DNA of 64,000 bases from Lewinellaceae bacterium. Its GTDB lineage: Bacteria; Bacteroidota; Bacteroidia; Chitinophagales; Saprospiraceae. This document shows, piece by piece, positions 8,275-15,712 of this stretch. The notes beneath the pieces are model-generated. The model ran no database searches. It was not told where the DNA came from and saw only the letters and a program-made list of their open reading frames with translations. The DNA lies in the NCBI GenBank assembly GCA_020636045.1, contig JACJYP010000002.1:297501-361500 (forward strand), read 5' to 3'. Numbering within the stretch: the first letter of the stretch is position 1; every line of letters starts with the position of its first letter. The translations under genes were made by a program, and so were the position numbers.

Positions 8275-8367
8275 CTAACGCTTCTTCTTGTGACGATTCT
8301 TACGAAGGCGCTTTTTGCGCTTGTGCGTAGCGATTTTATGGCGTTTACGTTTTTTTCCGCAAGGCAT
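8275..8367 (-). CDS. 30-residue basic protein of the COX24/AURKAIP1 (bS22/mS38-like) type
   Basis: ATG at 8367 opens a 31-codon frame: it starts MPCGKKRKRHKIATHKRKKR and ends with a further Lys/Arg/His-rich stretch. The KRKRHK and HKRKKRLRKNRHKK pattern is that of the AURKAIP1/COX24 C-terminal domain, known as mS38 in mitochondrial ribosomes and as the small-subunit protein bS22 in mycobacteria; very similar short proteins occur widely in Bacteroidota. It probably binds the small ribosomal subunit near the decoding region (inference from the family). It lies between a TPR protein gene and rng, with a terminator 80 bases downstream. A 60-codon frame overlapping it in another phase is spurious. 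Confidence 0.82.
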   Translation of the reverse strand: MPCGKKRKRHKIATHKRKKRLRKNRHKKKR

Positions 8368-8422
8368 ACGTAGTTAAAAATTTTTGCGCCTGTTATCACA
8401 GGCCGGTTATCAGTTTGTGAAT

Positions 8423-9208
8423 TCAGCGGTCGCTTTTGCAAATGCCCGTGAATTCGTTTGCTTTTTCCGAATTTCCTGCTCCTTCGTAGGCTTTCGCCAG
8501 CAGACAGGGAGTGTTCGGATTTTTTTTGTCAAGCGACCAGGCTTTTTCAAGGCGCTCTACGGCGCGGCTCCATTGCCCGGTCTTGATGGCCAGTCGGCCC
8601 AATGCATTATAAACAGATGCGTTGTCCGGATGTTTTTTTTCCAGATCGCGCAGTATCAATACCGCCTGCATGGGGTTGTCGGGCGGCGGATTTTCGGCGT
8701 ATACGAGCGCTAGATTGACCCGGTGTTCTACCTGCTCCGGCGCCAGGGACGCGGCACTTTCAAAGGCTTTGACCGCGTGGGTCGCGCAATAACTTCTGAC
8801 GACAGGGTCCTGCGAAGTCACCAGGCCGTTGTAGTAAGTAGCGCCTGCAACGGACCACGAAGCGTCCGTATTTTCGATTTCGGCGGCCTGTTCGGCATAT
8901 CCTCCCGCTACGGGGATCTGGCCGAAGGAATACCACAATCCGGACAATTCTTTCAGGGCGGTTGCGCGTGCTTCGTCGGAAGTCGCGTCGCCGGCTTTTT
9001 GCTCGGCCACGGCTATTTCGGCAGATTGAGCGTTGCTGAGATGCGCTTTTGCATCGCCCAGCAGTGTTTCAAAACTGGTGCTCTCCGCGACCAGGGCACG
9101 CGATTGTTCGGTGGTTTTTTGTTTGTCGGTTTTGGTATCGAAGCCGAAGTACAGTCCCGCGAACAACACCAAAGCGCCCAGTAAGGTCAAATATTGTGCT
9201 TTATTCAT
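8423..9208 (-). CDS. Membrane-anchored tetratricopeptide repeat protein
   Basis: A 261-residue protein with one N-terminal transmembrane helix (TLLGALVLFAGLYFGF), a helical linker rich in Ala and Glu, then TPR-like helices from about residue 120; the clearest units are near residues 140-175 (HAVKAFESAASLAPE), 185-215 (ILRDLEKKHPDNASVYNALG) and 215-250 (WSRAVERLEKAWSLDKKNP). TPRs hold protein partners, so this is likely a scaffold, with its TPR domain probably outside the membrane. It follows the HU gene by 27 bases on the same strand and probably shares its transcript. The exact partner is unknown. Confidence 0.82.
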   Translation of the reverse strand: MNKAQYLTLLGALVLFAGLYFGFDTKTDKQKTTEQSRALVAESTSFETLLGDAKAHLSNAQSAEIAVAEQKAGDATSDEARATALKELSGLWYSFGQIPVAGGYAEQAAEIENTDASWSVAGATYYNGLVTSQDPVVRSYCATHAVKAFESAASLAPEQVEHRVNLALVYAENPPPDNPMQAVLILRDLEKKHPDNASVYNALGRLAIKTGQWSRAVERLEKAWSLDKKNPNTPCLLAKAYEGAGNSEKANEFTGICKSDR

Positions 9209-9235
9209 CGCTCAAAACGAAAAGATCAGCCCCTG

Positions 9236-9547
9236 TTAGTCGTCACTTTCGTCTTTCGGCAAAGCATGTACGTTTTTCTTCACCTGCTCCGTAAATATCT
9301 TGGCTGGCTTGAACGAAGGGATGTAGTGTTCGGGGATTTCGATCGACTTCCCTTTCTTGATATGGCGGCCCACTTTTTTGGCCCGTTTTTTTATGACAAA
9401 GCTGCCAAAACCGCGTATGTACACGTTTTCGCCGCTTTGCATGGTGGTTTTGATCTCCTTGAAAAGCTCCTCGAGGGATACGAGGACGTCCACTTTTGCA
9501 ACGCCGGTCTTTTCGGAAATTGCGTTCACAAGGTCAGCCTTTCTCAT
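9236..9547 (-). CDS. HU-family DNA-binding protein
   Basis: HU and IHF-type dimers bend and compact DNA. The 103 residues show the whole fold: MRKADLVNAISEKTGV helices 1-2, the turn RGFGSFVIKKRAKKVGRHIKKG, and the arm region IEIPEHYIPSFKPAKIF, where the usual NP.T.E..I.P....F.. pattern is relaxed (PEHYIP). A short acidic tail (PKDESDD) follows the normal end of the family. The promoter at 9611-9640 fits. It leads a group with the TPR protein, the COX24-like protein and perhaps rng. The sequence does not decide between HU and IHF type. Confidence 0.93.
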   Translation of the reverse strand: MRKADLVNAISEKTGVAKVDVLVSLEELFKEIKTTMQSGENVYIRGFGSFVIKKRAKKVGRHIKKGKSIEIPEHYIPSFKPAKIFTEQVKKNVHALPKDESDD

Positions 9548-9610
9548 GTTTTATTTCGTTGATTTTGAATAAGTTATAAACGAAAACCAGGTGTTTTTCA
9601 AAACGAGACG

Positions 9611-9640
9611 CAAAGTTCGCACATTTTTTTGCCCGAGCAA
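9611..9640 (-). promoter_or_regulatory. Promoter of the HU gene
   Basis: On the minus strand TTG (complement of 9638-9640), a 19-base spacer, and GAACTTTG (complement of 9611-9618), one base off TAnnTTTG. Transcription would start near 9604, giving a leader of about 57 bases. Confidence 0.6.
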
Positions 9641-9810
9641 ACTTTTACATTAAAAAATCAGCTCGTATTCTACTGAAAATCAAAGAATATGATTTTTATG
9701 CGTTTCGTCGCCCCCTTTTTATTGAAAGCCGAAAACTCGCTCTTATTCAGCACTTTACAAAATTGTTTGCGCAAAATTATTCGAATAGCGGTCGCAGAGG
9801 GTAATTTTTC

Positions 9811-9818
9811 TACTTTTG
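9811..9818 (+). promoter_or_regulatory. Probable -7 box for yicC
   Basis: TACTTTTG matches TAnnTTTG exactly, but no TTG stands 19-21 bases upstream. It would give a leader of about 60 bases. The rest of the 336-base divergent interval (9548-9883) is AT-rich and holds no gene that I can see. Confidence 0.4.
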
Positions 9819-9883
9819 CCCGGTCCGCTTGTTGGTCACCATATCTTCCGTTACCGATTCCTGTTTAAACCTGTATTCTCAGC

Positions 9884-10759
9884 ATGTTGCTTTCTATGAC
9901 CGGCTATGGCCGTGCGACCGGTAGTTTTGGCGAAAAAACGATCTCCGTGGAGCTGCGGGCGCTCAACTCCAAAATGACAGACCTGAAGATCCGGCTTCCG
10001 GGCGATTACAAGGAAAAAGAGATTGAACTGCGCAAGATCATAAACGACCACGCCGAACGCGGCAAGATCGATATGATTATCGACGTGCAAAATGCCGACG
10101 GCGCCGCTTCCGTCAGCTTGAACGAGGCGCTGTTTAAAGGTTACCACCGCGAACTCAGGCGGCTCGTGGCGGAACTGGGCATGGAAAGCACCGATCTCGT
10201 CCAGGCTATCCTGCGCATTCCCAACGTCGTGGCGTCTGCTTCGGGTGAAGTGAACGAAGACGAATGGGCAGCCGTATGCGAAACGGTGAAGCGCGCCCTG
10301 GACCAGCTACAGGATTTTCGCCAGCAGGAAGGCAAAGCCCTGGAAGCCGACCTGCGGCTGCGGGTCGACAATATCCTTACGCTGCTGCAACAGGTAGCGC
10401 CTTTCGAAAAGGACCGATTCGAGCGCATGCGCGAACGACTGCGCAACAACATCGAGGAAGGCATGGGAAAAGAAGGGGTGGACACCAACCGTTTCGAGCA
10501 GGAAATCCTCTATTATCTCGAAAAGATGGACATCACCGAGGAGAAGGTCCGGCTGGAGCAGCACTGCCGTTACTTCCTCGAGCAGATCAGCCTCCAGAAG
10601 CAATCGGCAGGGCGCACGCTCAACTTTATTTCACAGGAAATGGGCCGCGAGATCAATACTTTGGGCGCGAAAGCTTACGATGCCGACATTCAGCGGCTGG
10701 TCGTGCAGATGAAGGACGAACTGGAGAAGATCAAGGAGCAACTGGCCAATGTTTTGTAA
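9884..10759 (+). CDS. yicC: YicC-family endoribonuclease
   Basis: The 291 residues match YicC throughout. The N-terminal block MLLSMTGYGRATG is the family signature and fixes the start; the C-terminal DUF1732 part has the motif GREINTLGAKAYDADIQRLV and ends with the helix MKDELEKIKEQLANVL, where conserved acidic residues bind a metal. YicC enzymes cut RNA and in E. coli promote decay of the small RNA RyhB. In many Bacteroidota gmk follows; here the next gene, 135 bases on, is an unknown secreted protein. Confidence 0.93.
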   Translation: MLLSMTGYGRATGSFGEKTISVELRALNSKMTDLKIRLPGDYKEKEIELRKIINDHAERGKIDMIIDVQNADGAASVSLNEALFKGYHRELRRLVAELGMESTDLVQAILRIPNVVASASGEVNEDEWAAVCETVKRALDQLQDFRQQEGKALEADLRLRVDNILTLLQQVAPFEKDRFERMRERLRNNIEEGMGKEGVDTNRFEQEILYYLEKMDITEEKVRLEQHCRYFLEQISLQKQSAGRTLNFISQEMGREINTLGAKAYDADIQRLVVQMKDELEKIKEQLANVL

Positions 10760-10894
10760 GCCGGACGGACGCCGCCGTTAACGCGTTCTTACCAGTATCT
10801 GTTTTTACAATCCTATAAAAACGTTAAAGCGAAAAACCCTGAAAATAAGCCAACTGTTTGCGCCGTATTTCATCGCACAACAAAATCTTCTGCG

Positions 10895-11818
10895 ATGGCC
10901 TACCGCCTACTACGGGCACTTTTCCTGACTTGTCTTTCTGGCTGCCTTTGCCTGCCGCAGGTGGGGGCGCAACGATCGGACCTCCGGCAGGACGAAGCCT
11001 TTTTCCGGAAAAAGCAAAAAGAGTTCGGCCAGTGGATCAGCCAGAACAATCTGGCACACATCTTCCGGGCCGACAGCGTGGCGGTATCTTCCAGAAAGGT
11101 GACGCTGTTTCTGCGACCGGCCTTCGACAGCAAACAGGCCTGCGACTCCATCCAGTGCGCCTGGGAGAAACTGGAAAAGGCCAACCGCGGAGTCAACGGA
11201 CAATACTTTCACGAGCGGCTGCTTCAAAAATGGGCCTTTCTGGCAGAAATACATCCCGATCAGGCCGAAGTGGTGGTCCGCTGCCACGACCCGGCGCATT
11301 TTCTGGCAAAAGTATACAGCCGGCGCGGCAAAATACCCGTCGAACAGCGCAATGTGCGCTCTGCCACAGTGGCCGAGGTGCGGATGCCTTCATCGCTTCA
11401 GGGGGTGAATACCGGCGACAACAAGATCGTGGTGCGCGGTAAAAAAGTGGGCGCCGTATGCAATAGCGCACGCCGTTATCTCGCTAATTATTACAAACCG
11501 AAGGGGACGCCGATCCTCTGGCGGGCGCGGGTAGATACTTCCTACACGACTTACGATGAGTTTTTGATGGAAGTGACGCACCTGAGCTACGAGATCTGTC
11601 CCGACGGTTTTTTTGAATACCACAGAATCTATGTGAAAGGCCTGCAAAAGGGCGACGATGTCGAACTTTCGTGGGAATTTCAGGGCAAATACGGGTCGGG
11701 GATCATATTTCCGCCCCGCAAGAATGACTATAAGGACATGGATTTGCGTTATAAGAGCAGCCTTGAAGATTATCAAAGGCACCTCTTCAAAAAATTAACG
11801 GATTACCTTCGCCAATGA
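10895..11818 (+). CDS. Secreted protein of unknown function
   Basis: A 307-residue protein starting with a signal peptide (LLRALFLTCLSGCLCLP, cut near VGAQ). The mature part begins with a helical Asp/Gln/Lys-rich stretch (QDEAFFRKKQKEFGQWISQ), has a middle Arg/Val-rich part, and ends in a predicted beta-rich region with several Tyr and Trp residues (WRARVDTSYTTYDEFLMEV). I recognise no family. Its stop overlaps the start of the next gene as ATGA, so the two are translationally coupled and may work together at the membrane. Confidence 0.75.
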   Translation: MAYRLLRALFLTCLSGCLCLPQVGAQRSDLRQDEAFFRKKQKEFGQWISQNNLAHIFRADSVAVSSRKVTLFLRPAFDSKQACDSIQCAWEKLEKANRGVNGQYFHERLLQKWAFLAEIHPDQAEVVVRCHDPAHFLAKVYSRRGKIPVEQRNVRSATVAEVRMPSSLQGVNTGDNKIVVRGKKVGAVCNSARRYLANYYKPKGTPILWRARVDTSYTTYDEFLMEVTHLSYEICPDGFFEYHRIYVKGLQKGDDVELSWEFQGKYGSGIIFPPRKNDYKDMDLRYKSSLEDYQRHLFKKLTDYLRQ

Positions 11819-12336
11819 CAACCAGTAGCACCAGCAGCACTTCGACCATGGCATCGCCCAGGGCAAAAACTGAATCGACCATTAAGACCAGTCCGCAACA
11901 TACTGCCGAACTTTCGCCGCGTACGCGCATCGCCAGGCTGATCCTCGTATATCACTTTGCGCTGATCGGCGTATCGTGCATCTTTTATATTCTCCGCGGA
12001 TTCGATTTCGAAGAGTTCACTTCGCTGATGGGCGTGCTGGCGCCGGTGACGGCGCTCTACGGCGGCGCCGTATTCCGCTTTCTCGGGCGCAGCATCACGG
12101 ACCCCATGCCGAATGGCCGGAACGGGGCGCCGATCAACAGCCTCGTCAAATGGCTGGTGCACGGGCACTTTATCATCGTGCTGTCCCTGATCTCTCTGAA
12201 GGCGCTTGCGCCCAATATCCTGAATTTTCAGGACATGACCATGTTTCTCACTTTCGTGGAATCGGCACTCGGCGTTTACATGGGCAACATTATCCTCGCC
12301 CTGTTCGAAGGAAAGCCGGAAGGCGGGAAGGCATGA
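11815..12336 (+). CDS. Small multi-pass inner-membrane protein of unknown function
   Basis: A 173-residue protein with a Ser/Thr-rich cytoplasmic tail of about 40 residues and four hydrophobic segments: LILVYHFALIGVSCIFYIL, FTSLMGVLAPVTALYGGAVF, LVHGHFIIVLSLISLKAL, and a last one around FVESALGVYMGNIILALF. No catalytic or transport motif is visible. It overlaps the preceding secreted protein gene by 4 bases (ATGA) and is followed by an inverted repeat. Function unknown. Confidence 0.75.
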   Translation: MTTSSTSSTSTMASPRAKTESTIKTSPQHTAELSPRTRIARLILVYHFALIGVSCIFYILRGFDFEEFTSLMGVLAPVTALYGGAVFRFLGRSITDPMPNGRNGAPINSLVKWLVHGHFIIVLSLISLKALAPNILNFQDMTMFLTFVESALGVYMGNIILALFEGKPEGGKA

Positions 12337-12341
12337 AAGCC

Positions 12342-12406
12342 GAAAGCCATAAGTCGTTAGTCAAGATACATCATTGATAATAAATGACTTACGACCTATG
12401 GCTTTC
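12342..12406. repeat. Long imperfect inverted repeat between convergent genes
   Basis: Arms of about 22 bases (12342-12363 and 12385-12406) match at about 20 positions and enclose a 21-base loop that is itself AT-rich. The arms contain GAAAGCCATA followed by GTCGT and GTCA words. It fills the whole gap between the membrane protein stop (12336) and the FKBP stop (12416), so it can act as a bidirectional terminator, although neither side has a U tract. Intergenic palindromes of this kind may also be dispersed repeats. Confidence 0.6.
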
Positions 12407-12415
12407 AACTTCTCT

Positions 12416-13105
12416 TTATTCTCCTAAAATTTTGATCAATTCTACTTCGAAGACCAGCGCAGCGCCGGGTTTGATGTTCGGACCTGCGCCGCGATCGCCG
12501 TATGCGAGATCGGAAGGCAGGAAAAATTTGAATTTGTCTCCCTCGTGCATGTACTGAAGGCCTTCCGTCCAGCCTTTGATGACCTGGTTCAGGCCAAAAG
12601 TGGCCGGTTGGCCGCGCTCCACCGAACTGTCGAATACGAAGCCGTTGGTCAGGGTGCCGTGGTAGTGCACTTCCACTTTATCGGTCGGTTTGGGTGATAC
12701 GGTGCCTTTGCCGCGCGTGATCACCTCGTATTGCAGTCCGCTGGCAGTCGTGGTCACGCCCGCGCGCTTTTTGTTCTCTTCCATAAATTTTTCGCTTTCC
12801 TTGCGCACCTTTTCGCTTGCTTCCATTTGCATGGCGCGGTTATAATCGCTGAACACTTTGTTGGCCAATTCCGGCGTGAACAGCAGCGAATCGTCGTTCA
12901 GGGTAGCATTGAGGGCAGCCACCAGCATTTCGCCGCTCAGGTTGTCGCTCAGCTGGCGTTTGATGCTATTGCCCAGCACAATGCCGTAGGCATAGCTCGC
13001 GCTGTCCTTGGCACTGTTCAGTTGTACGGGTTTGTTTTTTTGTGCCGACAGGCCGGAAACGGTGCATGCCAAAACGGCGATGAAGAGAATTCTTTTCATT
13101 TTCAT
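12416..13105 (-). CDS. FKBP-type peptidyl-prolyl cis-trans isomerase, exported (Mip-like)
   Basis: A 229-residue protein: signal peptide (ILFIAVLACTVSGLSAQ), a helical dimerisation domain to about residue 120 (FKBP_N type, YAYGIVLGNSIKRQL), and a C-terminal FKBP domain. The isomerase domain shows VEVHYHGTLTNGFVFDSS, PATFGLNQVIKGWTEGLQYM, FFLPSDLAYGDRGAGP, and LVFEVELIKI, so the active-site aromatic and Asp residues are in place. It should help fold periplasmic or outer-membrane proteins. ATG at 13105 and at 13099 are both possible starts. Confidence 0.93.
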   Translation of the reverse strand: MKMKRILFIAVLACTVSGLSAQKNKPVQLNSAKDSASYAYGIVLGNSIKRQLSDNLSGEMLVAALNATLNDDSLLFTPELANKVFSDYNRAMQMEASEKVRKESEKFMEENKKRAGVTTTASGLQYEVITRGKGTVSPKPTDKVEVHYHGTLTNGFVFDSSVERGQPATFGLNQVIKGWTEGLQYMHEGDKFKFFLPSDLAYGDRGAGPNIKPGAALVFEVELIKILGE

Positions 13106-13186
13106 GAATGTTACAAAATTGAATGGGTAGAGATGGCGGCGCCGGCCGATCGGACCGGCGCCGCTATACGGTTTAAGGTTTGAAGC

Positions 13187-14581
13187 TTATTTTTTCTTTT
13201 TCATTTCCGCATAATAGCGGTAGAAGTAGGGGATGGTCTCGATCCCTTTGTAATAGTTGAAGAGTCCGTAGTGCTCGTTGGGGGAGTGGATATCGTCGGA
13301 ATCGAGCCCGAAACCCATCAGCACCGACTTTGCTTTCAGCACCTGATCGAACATGGCCACGATAGGTATGCTGCCGCCGCCGCGCTGGGGGAGCGGTTTT
13401 TTCCCGAAAGTGGTTTCCATGGCTTTTTCCGCTGCCTTGTATTCCACCGAATCGGTCGGCACGACTACCGGATAGCCCCCGTGATGGGCGCTTACCCGCA
13501 CTTTTACAGACCTGGGCGCCAGTTTTTCGAAGTGTTTCTGAAACAGTCTCTCGACCTTTTTAGGGTCCTGGTCGGGAACCAGGCGCATGGATATTTTGGC
13601 GTGCGCTTTCGAGGGCAGCACCGTTTTGGCGCCCTCGCCGGTATAACCGCCCCAGATGCCGTTGACATCAAGGGTGGGGCGGATGCCGGTGCGTTCGATG
13701 GTGGTATATCCCTTTTCTCCCATGAGATCGGCTACGCCGAGGTCTTTCATGTATGTCTTTTCGTTGTACGGGGCCTCGTTCATCAGCTTGCGCTCTTTTC
13801 CGCTGACCTTTTGCACATCGTCGTAAAACCCTGCCACCATCACGCGCTTTTTCTCGTCGTGCAGCGATGCGATCATATCGCAAAGGACATTGATTGGGTT
13901 GGCCACTGCGCCGCCGTATACGCCTGAATGGAGGTCTTTGTTCGGACCCGTTACTTCCACTTCCATGTAGCACAGGCCGCGTAGCCCTACCGTGAGGCTG
14001 GGCGTATTATTGGCAATGATGCTGGTATCGCTGATCAGCACTACGTCGCAGGCGAGTTTTTTCCGGTTTTCCTTGCAGAACTTTTCGAGGTTTTTGGAGC
14101 CCACTTCCTCTTCGCCTTCGATCATGAACTTGACATTGCAGCCCAGCATCTTGTTCTTCAGCATGGCTTCAAATGCCTTTACATGCATGAAAAACTGCCC
14201 TTTATCGTCGCAGGAGCCCCGGGCAAAAATGGCGCCGTTGGGGTGCAGTTTTGTTTTTTTGACCACCGGCTCGAAGGGCGGACTGTCCCAAAGGTTGAGG
14301 GGGTCGGGCGGCTGCACGTCATAGTGGCCGTATACAAGCACGGTGGGCGCTTTGGGGCTGACGTTCTTTTCTCCGTAAACGATGGGGTGGCCGTCCGTTT
14401 CGTATATCTCCACCGCATCGGCGCCCGCTTTGCGCAGGTGTGCGGCGGTGGCTTCCGCCATGCGGCGCACGTCCTTGTTATAAGCCGGATCGGCGCTGAC
14501 GGAGGGTATGCGCAGGAGCTCGAGTAATTCGTCGAGGAATCGCTGCTTGTTGGAATCCAGGTAAGATTTCAGTTCCTTCAT
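13187..14581 (-). CDS. M20 family dipeptidase (CNDP-like metallopeptidase)
   Basis: A 464-residue zinc dipeptidase. Metal site motifs: VYGHYDVQPPDP (His and Asp), ARGSCDDKGQ (bridging Asp), IEGEEEVGS (general base Glu and metal Glu) and LISDTS (Asp), with the last His near HSPNEHYG. The dimerisation/lid domain lies between residues of about 210 and 370 (TVGLRGLCYMEVEVTG). There is no signal peptide, so it should act in the cytoplasm on imported dipeptides. I chose the ATG at 14581 because it gives the family N-terminus MKELKSYLDSNKQRF; the upstream in-frame extension (to 14728) overlaps the channel gene region and has no family match. Confidence 0.93.
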   Translation of the reverse strand: MKELKSYLDSNKQRFLDELLELLRIPSVSADPAYNKDVRRMAEATAAHLRKAGADAVEIYETDGHPIVYGEKNVSPKAPTVLVYGHYDVQPPDPLNLWDSPPFEPVVKKTKLHPNGAIFARGSCDDKGQFFMHVKAFEAMLKNKMLGCNVKFMIEGEEEVGSKNLEKFCKENRKKLACDVVLISDTSIIANNTPSLTVGLRGLCYMEVEVTGPNKDLHSGVYGGAVANPINVLCDMIASLHDEKKRVMVAGFYDDVQKVSGKERKLMNEAPYNEKTYMKDLGVADLMGEKGYTTIERTGIRPTLDVNGIWGGYTGEGAKTVLPSKAHAKISMRLVPDQDPKKVERLFQKHFEKLAPRSVKVRVSAHHGGYPVVVPTDSVEYKAAEKAMETTFGKKPLPQRGGGSIPIVAMFDQVLKAKSVLMGFGLDSDDIHSPNEHYGLFNYYKGIETIPYFYRYYAEMKKKK

Positions 14582-14724
14582 GTTGTAATTGATCAAGGCG
14601 AATGATGACATTGGCTTCAGGGCGCGCAAAGTTCGCGCTTTTTTGCAGGAATGAAGCCCATTCCCGGTAGTAAGTTCCGGAATTTTATTGTCAAAAAGAC
14701 CAAAAACGGCGATGAAGCGGGCCG

Positions 14725-15708
14725 TCACAGCTCATGTGCGCGCAGTTTTTTTCCGCAGCGGTGACAAAATACGGCGTGGGTGTGATGCTCCTGCTGCCCG
14801 CAATACCTGCATTCGATGAACTCGACTTCCTTGAGGTTCATGACCCGCCCGCTGATCTCTGCCGTCACGATGCCAGTAGGCACGGCAATGATCCCGTAGC
14901 CAAGGATCATGACCATCGAAGCGAGCATTTTTCCTAATGGCGTGACGGGGACGATGTCGCCGTAGCCCACGGTCGTCAGTGTGACAATGGCCCAGTAAAT
15001 GCCGTTGGGAATACTGGTGATCTGCGGATTATGTCTGCCTTCCACCATGTACATGAAGGAGCCGATCAGGATCGCGATCAGCAATACAAAAGCCAGGAAT
15101 ACGTAAATTTTCCGGCGGCTGGCGCGCAGGGCCTCCACAACGATGGCGCCTTCGCGCACGAAATGACCCATTTTGAAGATCCTGAAGATGCGCAGCAGGC
15201 GCAGAACGCGGACGATCAGCAGGTGCTGGGCGCCCAGCAGGAAGAAACTGAGATAGGTAGGCAGGATGGCCAGGAGGTCGACCAGACCGAAAAACGAGGT
15301 GGCGTAGCGCACGGGATTGCGCGCGCAATAGAGACGCAGTACGTATTCCACCGTGAACAGCAAGGTAAATAGCCATTCCAGGATAAAAAATATCCACCAG
15401 TAGGCCTTGTGAAAGTCGGTCACGGTTTCCATCATCACCGTCAGCACACTGCCGATGATGAGGTAGGTGAGCAGCATATCGAAACGCTTGCCCTCCCGGC
15501 TCTCGCTCAGGAATATGATCCGGTACAGTTTCCGGCGTTGCTTTTCGTTGATGTAGTGGTTGAGGCGGCGCTCTGCCCAGCTGCCAATGCGGAAAATGAT
15601 GTCAATGCCTACTTCCCGCAATCTGGCAAGGAAGGCATTTGTTTTAGTAAAAAAATTCGAATCGTTCCGCTTTTCGTTGTGTTCCGCGTGCTGTTTGTTG
15701 CGGTCCAT
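14725..15708 (-). CDS. Voltage-gated potassium channel with a C-terminal zinc ribbon
   Basis: A 327-residue Kv-type subunit. A soluble N-terminus of about 70 residues is followed by six transmembrane segments: S4 has the regular positive pattern RVLRLLRIFRIFKMGHF, and the pore loop carries the K+ selectivity filter TVGYGD. After S6 (MILGYGIIAVPTGIV) comes a short tail with a zinc ribbon, CRYCG then CHRCG, spaced CxxC-11-CxxC. It should open on depolarisation and let K+ flow. Its start lies 4 bases after the stop of the cotransporter gene, so both are one transcript, joining two ways to move K+ across the inner membrane. What the ribbon senses is unknown. Confidence 0.92.
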   Translation of the reverse strand: MDRNKQHAEHNEKRNDSNFFTKTNAFLARLREVGIDIIFRIGSWAERRLNHYINEKQRRKLYRIIFLSESREGKRFDMLLTYLIIGSVLTVMMETVTDFHKAYWWIFFILEWLFTLLFTVEYVLRLYCARNPVRYATSFFGLVDLLAILPTYLSFFLLGAQHLLIVRVLRLLRIFRIFKMGHFVREGAIVVEALRASRRKIYVFLAFVLLIAILIGSFMYMVEGRHNPQITSIPNGIYWAIVTLTTVGYGDIVPVTPLGKMLASMVMILGYGIIAVPTGIVTAEISGRVMNLKEVEFIECRYCGQQEHHTHAVFCHRCGKKLRAHEL

Positions 15709-15712
15709 GGCG

